A stretch of 64,000 nucleotides of DNA, from NCBI GenBank assembly GCA_049514555.1, contig JBEKUY010000007.1:62001-126000 (forward strand), read 5' to 3'. Position numbers and translations under genes: made by a program. Position 1 is the first letter of the stretch. The number at the start of each line of letters is the position of its first letter. The notes under the pieces were generated by a model, which was not told the DNA's origin, made no database searches, and saw only the letters and a program-made list of their open reading frames with translations. Positions 45,803-54,504 of the stretch are shown in pieces. The stretch is from JBEKUY01 sp049514555 (GTDB lineage Bacteria > Acidobacteriota > Terriglobia > Acidiferrales > UBA7541).

Positions 45803-45879
45803 AATAAAATTCCTTTCGCTTCCATCCGGAAGGGTTGATCGTTTCCCTGAGTTCTTGATGGGAGAAGCAGAAACCGACG

Positions 45880-46149
45880 CTAGGCAGCAGGCGGCGCGCG
45901 CGAAGCAATGGCATGCGCGGGTGTCAGGTCCGGGGTGCTTGTTCGCGTAGACACTTCGATCCAGCGCTCAACCCAAACCACGCTTACGTCGGGAGAGTGC
46001 GCTGGTAGCGCCCAGGCGCCGGAAAGGCAGATCGGACAGATGTGCGAGGCGGGGGTCGCCGAGGCCAAGTCGACACAAGTATGGAATTGTCCTGCCAGGA
46101 AGATGACCCCCAGCAGCAGCCCGATGGCCCGTATGCGGCGGTCGCTCAT
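45880..46149 (-). CDS. Small exported Cys/His protein with RAPPA tail (minus strand)
   Basis: The protein has 89 residues. An N-terminal hydrophobic segment (AIGLLLGVIFLAGQF) is followed by HTC, HICPIC (a CxxC pair), and a tail ending ASRAPPAA. It has no strong ribosome-binding site. The layout resembles small DUF2946-like proteins found near metal transport genes. It is the first gene of the minus-strand metal operon, 77 bp before the porin-like gene. A periplasmic metal-binding role is plausible but unproved. Confidence 0.6.
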   Translation of the reverse strand: MSDRRIRAIGLLLGVIFLAGQFHTCVDLASATPASHICPICLSGAWALPAHSPDVSVVWVERWIEVSTRTSTPDLTPAHAIASRAPPAA

Positions 46150-46282
46150 TAGATCGTGCTGATAAGATGCAGCTTAGGCAACGTTCGTTGCGCGGTCAAG
46201 TGAGCTGAACTGCAGTCGCATGCAACCTAGCCGGCGGCAGAAACATCTCACAAGCGGGGGAGTGCACCTGACCTTGTCTTGC
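46150..46282. promoter_or_regulatory. Divergent promoter region of the metal locus
   Basis: Two small Cys/His protein genes diverge here. GCAACG-TT-CGTTGC (46178-46191) is an inverted repeat, and TAAG-ATGCAG-CTTA lies at about 46162-46175. Either could be the site of a metal-responsive repressor such as Zur or MntR, but neither matches a consensus I can confirm. Confidence 0.35.
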
Positions 46283-46576
46283 ATGCCCAATCGCAATTGC
46301 CAGCGGGTGAACCATAGCCTTGGCTTGGTGTCGTTTGCGCTCGCCGCATTGTTCCTGGCCTCGTTCTTCGGCAGTGCCTTGCACCATCACGAGGGCGCAT
46401 CGGACCACGGCTGCCTCATCTGCCATTTCAATCATGCCCCCGCGGTCGCGACCGCCACGCATCTTCCGCCGCAGGAGTTTGTCGTCATCGCTTGGACTCT
46501 GCGGCTGCCAACGATTTCTGCTCTGCCTGACACGATAGCGCGCCACACATCCTCCCGCGCCCCTCCAGCAGTCTGA
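46283..46576 (+). CDS. Small exported Cys/His protein with RAPPA tail (plus strand)
   Basis: The protein has 97 residues from the ATG at 46283. A hydrophobic segment (LGLVSFALAALFLASFFGSA) is followed by LHHHEGASDHGCLICHFNHA, with six His and a CxxC pair, and a C-terminus SSRAPPAV. It mirrors the divergent protein at 45880-46149 in layout: export segment, Cys/His cluster, RAPPA tail. The His-rich stretch suggests zinc, nickel or copper binding. It precedes the TonB receptor gene by 122 bp. Confidence 0.6.
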   Translation: MPNRNCQRVNHSLGLVSFALAALFLASFFGSALHHHEGASDHGCLICHFNHAPAVATATHLPPQEFVVIAWTLRLPTISALPDTIARHTSSRAPPAV

Positions 46577-46698
46577 CCGCAGCTTCTTCTCCTTAAATTG
46601 CCCATGCGCCGTTCCTTGTTCTGGCGCGGCGCGGCCGGCTTCTTCGGCGGTCCCTATCCACATTGAAAGACCATGGCCCCACTGGGGCCGGAGGAGAA

Positions 46699-49338
46699 AT
46701 GCTTAGGACTTTCCGTATACACACGTTGTTGTTGCTGAGTTCGAGCCTGTTTTTCGTCCCGCAATCTATTATGGCGCAGTCTTCAGGAACGATCGCGGGA
46801 ATCGTGAAGGACCCGTCTGGCGGAACGATCGCAAATGCTACGGTGGAGATTCGCAATCCCGTCAGCGGCTTTGAGCGGTCGACGACCACGGATGCTTCGG
46901 GCAACTTCAGGTTCACAAACTTGCCGTCCAATCCTTACCATATGACGGTTGTCGTTCCAGGGTTCGAGGCCTTCGTCCAAGATGTCGACGTGCGCTCGGG
47001 CGTCCCCGTAGCGGTGGAGGTCAGCCTGAAGATTGCCACCGCCTCAACCACCGTCACCGTAGAGGCTGGCGCCGAAGACCTCGTCGAAAACGACCCGAAC
47101 TTTCACACGGACGTCGACCGCGGCCTTTTCGACAGGTTGCCGCTGGAGAGCCAATCCTCTTCCGTTAGCTCGCTTGTGACGCTGGCGACGCCGGGCGTGG
47201 TAGCCGACTCGAACGGCCTCTTCCACGGGATCGGCGATCATGCGGAGAATTCTTTCAGCGTCGACGGGCAGCCGATCACCGACCAGCAGAGCAAAGTCTT
47301 CTCCAACCAGATTCCGGCTGATTCCATCCAGTCGCTGGAAGTCATCTCCGGTGCGCCGCCCGCCGAATTTGGCGACAAGACGAGCCTGGTGATCAAAGTG
47401 ACGACGCGCTCGGGCCTCGGGCAAACGAAGCCGGTGGGCAGCGTGACATCTTCCTACGGTTCGTTCGGCTCCGTGAATGAAAGCTTCGACATGGCCTTTG
47501 GAGGCCAAAAGTGGGGCAACTTCGTCTCCGTAAGTGGCCTCAATACAAGCCGCTTTCTTGATCCGCCGGAGATTCAGGCCATCCACGACAAAGGAAACGA
47601 GCAAAACTTCTTCGACCGCGTGGATTTTCAGATCACCCAGTCCGACACGGTCCACTTGAACCTTGGCTATACGCGTTCGTGGTTTCAAACGCCAAATTCC
47701 ATTGACTCGCAGAACGTGGACTTTCGCGGCCAGATGCTCTCACAGGACCAACGCTCGCTGATCAACACCTTCAATGTGGCTCCAATCTGGACGCGCCTGA
47801 TCAGCTCGACCACGCTTTTCACCCTCGGCGCTTTCGTGCGCCAAGACCAGTTCAACTACGTCCCGAGCGGAAACCCGTTCGCAGATCTCACGGAAACCCT
47901 AAATCAGCAACGCAGGCTCACCAATGCTGGCGCGCGCTCGGACTTCTCCTATGTGAAGGGCATACACAACGTGAAAGCGGGAATCACCTTCCAAGACACC
48001 ATCCTGGGGGAGAACTTTGGGTTCGGAATCACCGATCCGGCATTCAACGCCGTCTGTTTGAATGCCGACGGCAGCCCGGACATAAACGCTACGCCGACGG
48101 ATCCCGCGCAATGCACCGGCGCGCTTTCCGCGAATCCGAATTTCAATCCCGTGCTCTTCCCGGTCGATCTGACGCGCGGCGGCGCAGACTTCCTTTTCCG
48201 CGGCCGCGCGGATATCAGGGAAACTGCTCTCTATCTACAGGATGCGATCACCAAGGGCCACTGGACCTTCAACCTGGGGATTCGCGGCGATCTGTATCGC
48301 GGGCTTGTCAGCGACTCTCAACCGGAGCCGCGCGTCGGCGTCGCTTACAACCTCAAGCCGAGCAACACGGTCCTTCGCTTGTCTTACGGACGCATCATGG
48401 AAACTCCTTTCAACGAAAACCTCGTCCTTGCGAGCACGGCCAACGGAAACCCCGTCATCTCCGGCGTGCTCGGCCCGAGCATACCGGCGCCCATTCGCCC
48501 CGGCTGGCGAAACGAGTTTCACGCCGGTTTCGAGCAAGCCTTCGGGAAGCACTTTGTCGTGGACGCCGACTACTTGTGGAAGTACACGCACAACGCCTAT
48601 GACTTCAGCGCGCTTGGCAACACGCCGATCTTCTTCCCGATTGCTTGGCGCAACTCGAAGATTGACGGTGCGTCGGCCCGTCTGAGCGTTCCGAACTTCC
48701 ACGGCTTGACGGCATTCGCTGTTCTTGGCCACGTCAAGGCGCGGTTCTTCCCGCCGCAAGTCGGCGGGTTGGGCACGACCGTAGGGGCGAGCGGGTCGGT
48801 CTTCCGTATCGACCACGACCAGAACTTCCAGCAGACCACGAACCTACAGTACCAGCCTTGGAAGAAGCTCCCCTGGATCGCCTTCAACTGGCGCTACGAC
48901 AGCGGACTCGTCGCCGGGGCGGTTCCCTTTGCCACGAGCGCAAATCCTACAGATCCCGGTTATCAAGTGGACTTGACCGGCCTCACGGCGGACCAGCAAA
49001 TTCAGGCGGGATTGTTCTGCGGGAACGTCTTCCCGACCTTTAGCGCGCCGCTGACGACGTGCCCCGGGAACCTGTACGGTTCAACGCGAATCACGATTCC
49101 CGCGCCAGGGACGGAGAACGACGATAAGAACCCCCCGCGCATCGCTCCGCGCAACCTCTTTGACGCCAGCGTCGGCGACGACAATCTCTTCCACGGCGAT
49201 CGCTACAGGTGGAGTCTGCGCCTGACGGCCATCAACCTGACCAACAAAGTCGCGCTTTACAATTTCCTTTCAACCTTCAGCGGGACGCACTTCGTCACCC
49301 CGCGTTCCTTCAGAGCCGAACTCGGCTTCCACTTCTGA
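46699..49338 (+). CDS. TonB-dependent receptor, Oar-like, with N-terminal carboxypeptidase-regulatory domain
   Basis: The protein has 879 residues from the ATG at 46699, directly after GGAGGAG. The signal peptide ends near SIMAQ. Residues about 20-105 form a CarboxypepD_reg-like domain (GTIAGIVKDPSGGTIANATV). A plug domain follows (DNSFSVDGQ-like NSFSVDGQPITDQ, then IQSLEVISGAPPAEFGDKTS), then a beta-barrel ending in FRAELGFHF with a terminal Phe. An exact hairpin, GGCCCCA/TGGGGCC, lies at 46675-46689 next to the ribosome-binding site. The substrate is probably a metal or metallophore, by position near the ABC genes. Confidence 0.9.
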   Translation: MLRTFRIHTLLLLSSSLFFVPQSIMAQSSGTIAGIVKDPSGGTIANATVEIRNPVSGFERSTTTDASGNFRFTNLPSNPYHMTVVVPGFEAFVQDVDVRSGVPVAVEVSLKIATASTTVTVEAGAEDLVENDPNFHTDVDRGLFDRLPLESQSSSVSSLVTLATPGVVADSNGLFHGIGDHAENSFSVDGQPITDQQSKVFSNQIPADSIQSLEVISGAPPAEFGDKTSLVIKVTTRSGLGQTKPVGSVTSSYGSFGSVNESFDMAFGGQKWGNFVSVSGLNTSRFLDPPEIQAIHDKGNEQNFFDRVDFQITQSDTVHLNLGYTRSWFQTPNSIDSQNVDFRGQMLSQDQRSLINTFNVAPIWTRLISSTTLFTLGAFVRQDQFNYVPSGNPFADLTETLNQQRRLTNAGARSDFSYVKGIHNVKAGITFQDTILGENFGFGITDPAFNAVCLNADGSPDINATPTDPAQCTGALSANPNFNPVLFPVDLTRGGADFLFRGRADIRETALYLQDAITKGHWTFNLGIRGDLYRGLVSDSQPEPRVGVAYNLKPSNTVLRLSYGRIMETPFNENLVLASTANGNPVISGVLGPSIPAPIRPGWRNEFHAGFEQAFGKHFVVDADYLWKYTHNAYDFSALGNTPIFFPIAWRNSKIDGASARLSVPNFHGLTAFAVLGHVKARFFPPQVGGLGTTVGASGSVFRIDHDQNFQQTTNLQYQPWKKLPWIAFNWRYDSGLVAGAVPFATSANPTDPGYQVDLTGLTADQQIQAGLFCGNVFPTFSAPLTTCPGNLYGSTRITIPAPGTENDDKNPPRIAPRNLFDASVGDDNLFHGDRYRWSLRLTAINLTNKVALYNFLSTFSGTHFVTPRSFRAELGFHF

Positions 49339-49432
49339 CGACCCGGTGAACGGTCGCCACCTCGAGGGGCAAACCGCTCGGAGCGGCGTGGGCTCGATGC
49401 GGTATTTCCGGCGTACATCCTGCTAGAATGAG

Positions 49433-49671
49433 GGCGGAGCGGTACTTCGAAGCAGGTGATGAGGCGAAAGGTCGTTTGAACCAACGCTGGATCTCTGGGG
49501 AGCCGCGGATAGACAGCCCGTGCGCATAGCCTGTCCCGATCGCGCTCGCCGGCCACGACTCGCGCGGCGGGTACGACCGGGGCAGGAAAGCCTGACGGCT
49601 GGCTCGTGGCGCCCACCTACTACAGAGGTTCATGACCCTAGCTGCACACGGCCGAGCGGTCCGCTCCGTCT
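49433..49671 (+). ncRNA. ssrS: Candidate 6S RNA
   Basis: The non-coding region between the TonB receptor and ymdB can fold into one long interrupted rod. GCGGAGCGG (49434-49442) pairs with CCGCTCCGT (49661-49669). TGAACC and CTCTG (49477-49498) pair with CAGAGGTTCA near 49623-49632, and CCTGTCCCG (about 49530) pairs with CGGGGCAGG (about 49579-49587). The 3' side of the central loop has the small hairpin AGCC-TGAC-GGCT, and the segment ending ACCTACTACAGAGGTTCA resembles the 6S consensus. A TAGAAT -10 box lies at 49424-49429. Function by homology: binds RNA polymerase holoenzyme in stationary phase. Assignment rests on structure and motifs only. Confidence 0.7.
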
Positions 49672-49758
49672 TCGTGTTTGAAAAGCACTGGACACTTAGC
49701 AATCGAAAGTTGACACTGCCTGTCGTTTGCCTTTGACTGTTGACGGACAACTGGTCTG

Positions 49759-50565
49759 ATGCGAATACTGTTCATCGGCGATATCGTAGGCGCGCCCGGC
49801 CGGCAGATCGTCCGCGACCGGCTGGCGGACATCGTCGCGCAACGGCAGATCCACCTCGTCGTCGCCAACTGCGAAAACGCCGCTTCGGGCTTCGGCATTA
49901 CGCCGCGGCTGGTCGAAGAACTGCTCGGCGCCGGCATCGACGTTCTCACCGGCGGCAATCACATTTGGGACCGCAAGGAGATTCTCGACTACATTCCGCA
50001 CCAGCCGCGGCTGATTCGCCCGGCGAATTTCCCCGAAGGCAATCCCGGGAACGGTCTTTTCGTCGGCACGGCCAAAAACGGCGAGCGCTTCGCCGTGCTC
50101 GATCTTCAGGGACGCGTCTTCATGCCGGCGATCGACTGTCCGTTTCGCACCGCGGATCGCATCCTGGCCGGGCTCCCGCCCGAGGTCGGCGTCGTCATCG
50201 TGGACATCCATGCCGAAGCGACCAGTGAGAAACTCGCCGTGGGCTGGTACCTCGATGGCCGCGTCACCGCCGTCGTCGGCACGCATACCCATGTGGTCAC
50301 CGCCGACGAGCGCATTCTCCCGCGCGGCACCGCCTGCATCACCGACGTGGGCATGACCGGGTCCCACGCCGGCGTCATCGGGATGGACCGCGATGGCATG
50401 GTGAAGCGCTTTCTGGACTCCATGCCGGCGCGCTTCGAGGTTGCTTCGGGTGATGTGCAGATGAACACCGTCCTGATCGAGACCTCCGGCGCTTCTGCTT
50501 CATCCCCGGCAGGGGGCCGCACCCCGGCGCGTTCGATCGAGCGGCTTTGCTTCCGCCTCGACTAG
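49759..50565 (+). CDS. ymdB: YmdB-family metallophosphoesterase (TIGR00282)
   Basis: The protein has 268 residues. The metal ligands of the family are present: MRILFIGDIVG, NCENAASGFGIT, GGNHIWDRKEI, VDIHAEATSEK, and VGTHTHVVTADE. YmdB proteins are calcineurin-like phosphodiesterases active on cyclic nucleotides in vitro and involved in biofilm and motility decisions in Bacillus. The last 20 residues form a Ser/Pro/Ala tail beyond the family core. No partner gene such as rny is adjacent. Confidence 0.93.
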   Translation: MRILFIGDIVGAPGRQIVRDRLADIVAQRQIHLVVANCENAASGFGITPRLVEELLGAGIDVLTGGNHIWDRKEILDYIPHQPRLIRPANFPEGNPGNGLFVGTAKNGERFAVLDLQGRVFMPAIDCPFRTADRILAGLPPEVGVVIVDIHAEATSEKLAVGWYLDGRVTAVVGTHTHVVTADERILPRGTACITDVGMTGSHAGVIGMDRDGMVKRFLDSMPARFEVASGDVQMNTVLIETSGASASSPAGGRTPARSIERLCFRLD

Positions 50566-51110
50566 GCACGTAGGTGGCCCTCTCAGCACCCCCCGGCTGG
50601 TCTCGCGGATGGTTTCCTCCTTGCGCCGCCGATGGCGTGCATCGTTTATTTAGTGTTTATGGAGCATTGACATGCGAACAACGCCGATGCAGGATGATTG
50701 TGCCCGAGCGGTGCGGGGATCGCGTCCCATGACGCTAGGGCGCGCACCCCTCTGGCTTGGGTGCGACTGTTTGTTCCGGCGGCTGCCCGGCGCCCAGCCG
50801 GTTTGCAGCCTATAGAGTTTGCCGAGAGCAAGAGGCAGTTGTCCGACGTGAAAGCCGGACGGCGATGTGTGTTTCGTGCGAAGCAAGTTGTCGCCGGCAC
50901 GGGACTTTCTGGGCGGTGACGCCCGGCCAACGGGATATCCCACCCTTCCCCTGCGGCCCAGCGCCTGCTTGGCTTGTGCGGTTTCCAGCCAGCGCAGCAG
51001 CTCAAGGAAGATTTCACCGCGCATGTTTCCGCGGCCCCAGCCGCTCTTCTCGATGGGAATGGAGAGGCGCTGGGTACGAGTTTCTTGGGACTTCAAACTG
51101 GAGGTTGTCG
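50566..51110. other. Unassigned 545-bp region
   Basis: I see no secure gene. Two minus-strand frames stay open for about 370 and 450 bp (reaching 50646 and 50650), one reading GEIFLELLRWLETAQAKQAL, but neither has a ribosome-binding site or a recognised family. On the plus strand a 47-codon frame (50672-50815) has GGAG seven bases before its ATG and reads MRTTPMQDDCARAVRG; its status is open. Confidence 0.3.
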
Positions 51111-51332
51111 ATGGCTAAGAGAAACGTAACGAGTATCAGGTCAAAGCGTTCTGCGCGCCCTTCGGGCGGAAACCACCGTCCGAGCGAGCAGCAGATTGCC
51201 GCCCGCGCATACGAAATCTACCTCAGTCGCGGCGCCGTGCACGGGCGCGCTCTGGACGACTGGCTGCAGGCGGAGCAGGAACTGCTGGAGGGAAACAGAG
51301 AGCCCGTGCTCGCCGTCGCTCAAGCGCGCTGA
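51111..51332 (+). CDS. DUF2934 domain protein
   Basis: The protein has 73 residues; ATG 51111 has GGAGG six bases upstream. The N-terminal 25 residues are basic and disordered. The remainder matches DUF2934 (EQQIAARAYEIYLSRG, then GRALDDWLQAEQELLE), a short helical domain found in plant-associated and soil bacteria. Function unknown; DNA or protein binding through the basic arm is a guess. It is not clearly in an operon. Confidence 0.85.
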   Translation: MAKRNVTSIRSKRSARPSGGNHRPSEQQIAARAYEIYLSRGAVHGRALDDWLQAEQELLEGNREPVLAVAQAR

Positions 51333-51407
51333 AACCCTCAGCATCGCCTATAGAGGCCGAGCCGCGACCGCCAGGGAGACGGCTGTGCCGTTGTTCCGGC
51401 TCCCCCT

Positions 51408-53867
51408 CTAGAGGGTCGCGTCGAGAGCTAGTTCCTCGACCATCGTGTCCAGCTTCTCTTTTTCCTTGTCGCGCTGGGCCTCGAGCCCCTGGATTTCTTT
51501 TCTCAGGTTCGCCAGATCCGTTTCCTGGCGATCGAGCTCCTGCGTGTAGCGCTGCGTCAGGGCTTTTTCTTCCGGAGTGCCCTTCAGCGCCTTCATGTTC
51601 TCGCGCAAGCGCCCCTGGTCTTGGACGATGCGGTTCACGTCCTGTCCCCGCGCGTTGATTTGCGCCTGGAGTTTTGCCAGTACATTCTTTTGCGCCACGA
51701 TCTTCCGCAGCGCCTGCTCGACCTCCGCGTTGATACTCTTCTCCTTCGAGAAGAAAGCGATCTGATCGTCATTGAGGTTCGTCACCACAACTTGCGTCTC
51801 GAGCGTCTGTGATTCCTGTACGGTCAGGCGCTCCGTGTGCTTTGGAGCGACATTCACCCGAAAACGGTAAAGGTCCGCGGTTTGCTCCTCAGGCGCGGGA
51901 GCTTCCGCATCGAGCTTCCACCCAGACCGCGCCGGATGCTCGATCACCAGCATCCGCGGTTTTGTATCTTCGTTCCGCGCGATATAGACGTTCTGCTCGC
52001 GTTCCTCGCGCGTCTGCGTCATCATCCCATGCACGATTTTCACGCGTAAGACGTGCTGCTGCTTGCTCTCAAGCTTTGACTCTACCTGCAAGCCCAAGTC
52101 GGTCGCGTAAGAAATCAGCCGCCGCTCGCCCGGCTTGATCGGGTCCGCCAGTCCCTCGCCGGCGAACGCTTCATCCTCGAGCACGGCGAAGCTGCCACCG
52201 TCGAGCGTCAGCGCACTCGTATTCGTCAGCCAAAGCGCCCGTAGTGGCCTTCCCGCGCCGCTTGTTCCGTTCCACAGCGACACCTTTTCCGCTGCCACAT
52301 CCGTTTGCACGATCGGAACCAACGCTGACTTGTTCTTCTTGAGAGTCACGCGGTCTTTCAGTTTGTACTCGAACAGGTCGCCTAGCCCTTGCCCACTTGC
52401 CGCGGCTTCCATCAGTGTCCGTGCTGCTTCGAGGCTCGCTGGCGAGAGCCCGGCTCTAAACGCACCGCCGCCGGTCCCTCCTCCCATTCCTGAACCTACG
52501 CCACCAGCTAGGACGTGCGGCCGATTCGCCACTCTCGAAGCCCTCACGCCGGAAACTTCGGCTGACGATGTCTGAACCGCAAGCGCGGATGCTTCCACTG
52601 TGACCGTTTCCGCGACGGAGCCAACCTGCAGTTGTGCGTCCAGCCTATTCCCGCCCGGCGCGATGTTAACGTCTCTGAACAGAGTGTCCTTGAAACCTGA
52701 TCTCATCAGCCTAAGGCTATAGCTGCCCACTGACAACGCGGAGAAAGAGTACCTTCCCGCTCCGTCTGCACTGGTCTCTGCAATCTGATTGTCGTTCTCA
52801 TCCAAAAGCTTCACGGTGGTCCCAGGAATCACGGCTCCTGCTGCGTCCGTGACGACACCGCTGAGTTGGCCGCTCCCACTGATGAGCGTTGCGGCATGTG
52901 TCTGCGGCGTGAGCTGCGCGCTCTCCGGCAGCGGCACGACCGGCCGCCGCCCGTAGTACGGCTGCGAAAGCGGCTGGATAAACGAGTGCGGTGCGCCGGC
53001 CACGAGCGAGAGCTCCACGTCGTTCCAATCCTCGCCCACTGTGTTATCAATGATCGCCCAGCCTTGTAGCAGCGGCTTCTTCTCGGGCTTTGACGGCAGT
53101 ACGATCCGGTAGGTCGTCTTCCAGATGGGCACTTCGCTGATGTAGCTGACGTAGAGGTTGCGCTCGCCCGTGCCCGCCGTGGAAATCGTCATGCGCCGCA
53201 GATCTTGTTCCCGCGCCGACGCGACGAGACCGAGGTACTTGCCCACCTCGATCTGCAAGTCGTGCTCGGCGATGCGCACCGTTGCTGCCGGGCTCAATTC
53301 CACCGTGTGCACTTCGCCGCCGTCGGTCACGAGCGAGATCACATCCGTCTCGACCGCCCAGTTCGTTCCCGTGCGCGTCTTGCGTTCGACGCTCAGCAGC
53401 CGCCCGGTGATGCTCGCACCGCCCGACTTCACCTCCAGCCGTGCGCCGCGCAGCGCGCCCAAAAACTCCGCTACCGTCGGCTTTTCGCCGAGCGCCAGCC
53501 GCAGCGACGCCAGCCTCCTCGCCAGCGGCGCCTCTGAGTTGTAGTCCACGCCGTTAATGCGTCCGCCGGAAAGGTCCAGCACCGTCAACGATTCGAGCGC
53601 GTCGTTCAGTTGTCCGCTCGTGAAATCGATGTGCACGTCCTGATTGCCGCGCACCCGCCCCAAGTGCTCGAAATAGCCCACGCCATTCTTGTACAGCACC
53701 ACCCGCCGCACCGGCAGCTTCGCAGAGGCGTTTTCCTCTGTCGCCGCACTCGCCTGCGCGGCCGCTGCATGCGCCGCATCCTTTGCCGGTTCGTTTGCCT
53801 TCGTTTGCCCGTGAGATACAACCGCACAGAGAACTGCCAGATTCAACGCCAAGAAGATTTTCTTCAT
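51408..53867 (-). CDS. Secreted DUF4139 (mucoidy-inhibitor MuiA-like) protein with inserted Oar-type domain
   Basis: The protein has 819 residues from the ATG at 53867. A signal peptide (KKIFLALNLAVLCAVVSHGQ) leads to the N-terminal DUF4140-like part (LPVRRVVLYKNGVGYFEHLG) and the DUF4139 barrel, whose halves are at about 220-330 (VSYISEVPIWKTTYRIVLPS) and 500-700. Between them, at about 330-430, is a carboxypeptidase-regulatory domain (LSGVVTDAAGAVIPGTTVKL) followed by VGSVAETVTVEASALAVQTS, the plug-proximal sequence of Oar-type TonB receptors. A coiled coil (about 715-815) ends the protein. Function unknown; an envelope role is likely. Confidence 0.85.
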   Translation of the reverse strand: MKKIFLALNLAVLCAVVSHGQTKANEPAKDAAHAAAAQASAATEENASAKLPVRRVVLYKNGVGYFEHLGRVRGNQDVHIDFTSGQLNDALESLTVLDLSGGRINGVDYNSEAPLARRLASLRLALGEKPTVAEFLGALRGARLEVKSGGASITGRLLSVERKTRTGTNWAVETDVISLVTDGGEVHTVELSPAATVRIAEHDLQIEVGKYLGLVASAREQDLRRMTISTAGTGERNLYVSYISEVPIWKTTYRIVLPSKPEKKPLLQGWAIIDNTVGEDWNDVELSLVAGAPHSFIQPLSQPYYGRRPVVPLPESAQLTPQTHAATLISGSGQLSGVVTDAAGAVIPGTTVKLLDENDNQIAETSADGAGRYSFSALSVGSYSLRLMRSGFKDTLFRDVNIAPGGNRLDAQLQVGSVAETVTVEASALAVQTSSAEVSGVRASRVANRPHVLAGGVGSGMGGGTGGGAFRAGLSPASLEAARTLMEAAASGQGLGDLFEYKLKDRVTLKKNKSALVPIVQTDVAAEKVSLWNGTSGAGRPLRALWLTNTSALTLDGGSFAVLEDEAFAGEGLADPIKPGERRLISYATDLGLQVESKLESKQQHVLRVKIVHGMMTQTREEREQNVYIARNEDTKPRMLVIEHPARSGWKLDAEAPAPEEQTADLYRFRVNVAPKHTERLTVQESQTLETQVVVTNLNDDQIAFFSKEKSINAEVEQALRKIVAQKNVLAKLQAQINARGQDVNRIVQDQGRLRENMKALKGTPEEKALTQRYTQELDRQETDLANLRKEIQGLEAQRDKEKEKLDTMVEELALDATL

Positions 53868-54127
53868 CGCCGCTCCGTCCAAGAGGCAGATTCACAACGT
53901 GAAACTTGTGATGCGCGTTAGCTTATCTCGCGTTGTCCGCCCCCCGTCAACCGCAATTCCTGCCTTGTTCCTGTAGCTCGGGCCTTCGGCACCAGGGCTG
54001 CTCCTGGGCCATTTCCCTTCTTTCATGCGGCGAGCAATCCACAGGGCTGCGGATTTGCCTTTTCCCCCAGCGCCGTGTATTCGAGAAGTGCACCCGGCGC
54101 ACCGGGGCAGAACCATCAGGAGCTTCC

Positions 54128-54391
54128 ATGGCTCGCTACATCACGATGCACACGCTCGCCTGCCTCACCCGCCAGGGCGCAGAAGTTCTCGCGCAAAGGC
54201 TGGCTGCGGCCACGGGCATCAAAGCCCAGCGTGTGCGTTTCAATATGCTCGACGGCAAGATGCTCGTGGAATTCGAGGCTGCCGGCCGCGAAGCGCTCGA
54301 GCGCTGGCTCCAGGCCGAGGGTTTTCACTTCGATTGGTTGCTCCGCCTGGAGCTTGAGTTTGCCGACGGCAAGCTCAAATCGATTGAATAG
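54128..54391 (+). CDS. Conserved small hypothetical protein
   Basis: The protein has 87 residues; ATG 54128 has AGGAG six bases upstream. It starts MARYITMHTLACLTRQGAEV and ends in a charged strand (LRLELEFADGKLKSIE). The predicted alternation of strands and helices suggests a small ferredoxin-like fold. No catalytic motif, membrane segment or metal site is evident. It precedes the rhodanese gene by 113 bp in the same direction. I do not recognise a named family. Confidence 0.65.
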   Translation: MARYITMHTLACLTRQGAEVLAQRLAAATGIKAQRVRFNMLDGKMLVEFEAAGREALERWLQAEGFHFDWLLRLELEFADGKLKSIE

Positions 54392-54504
54392 GATTTGTCC
54401 TGCGATCGAACCTGGCCTGCACCTGCCCGGCTGGCATCGCCCGAGCGTGATTTTCCGGGGGAATTCGGCTATTCTGATTCTGCACTTCCTATGGGGGGAA
54501 GAAT

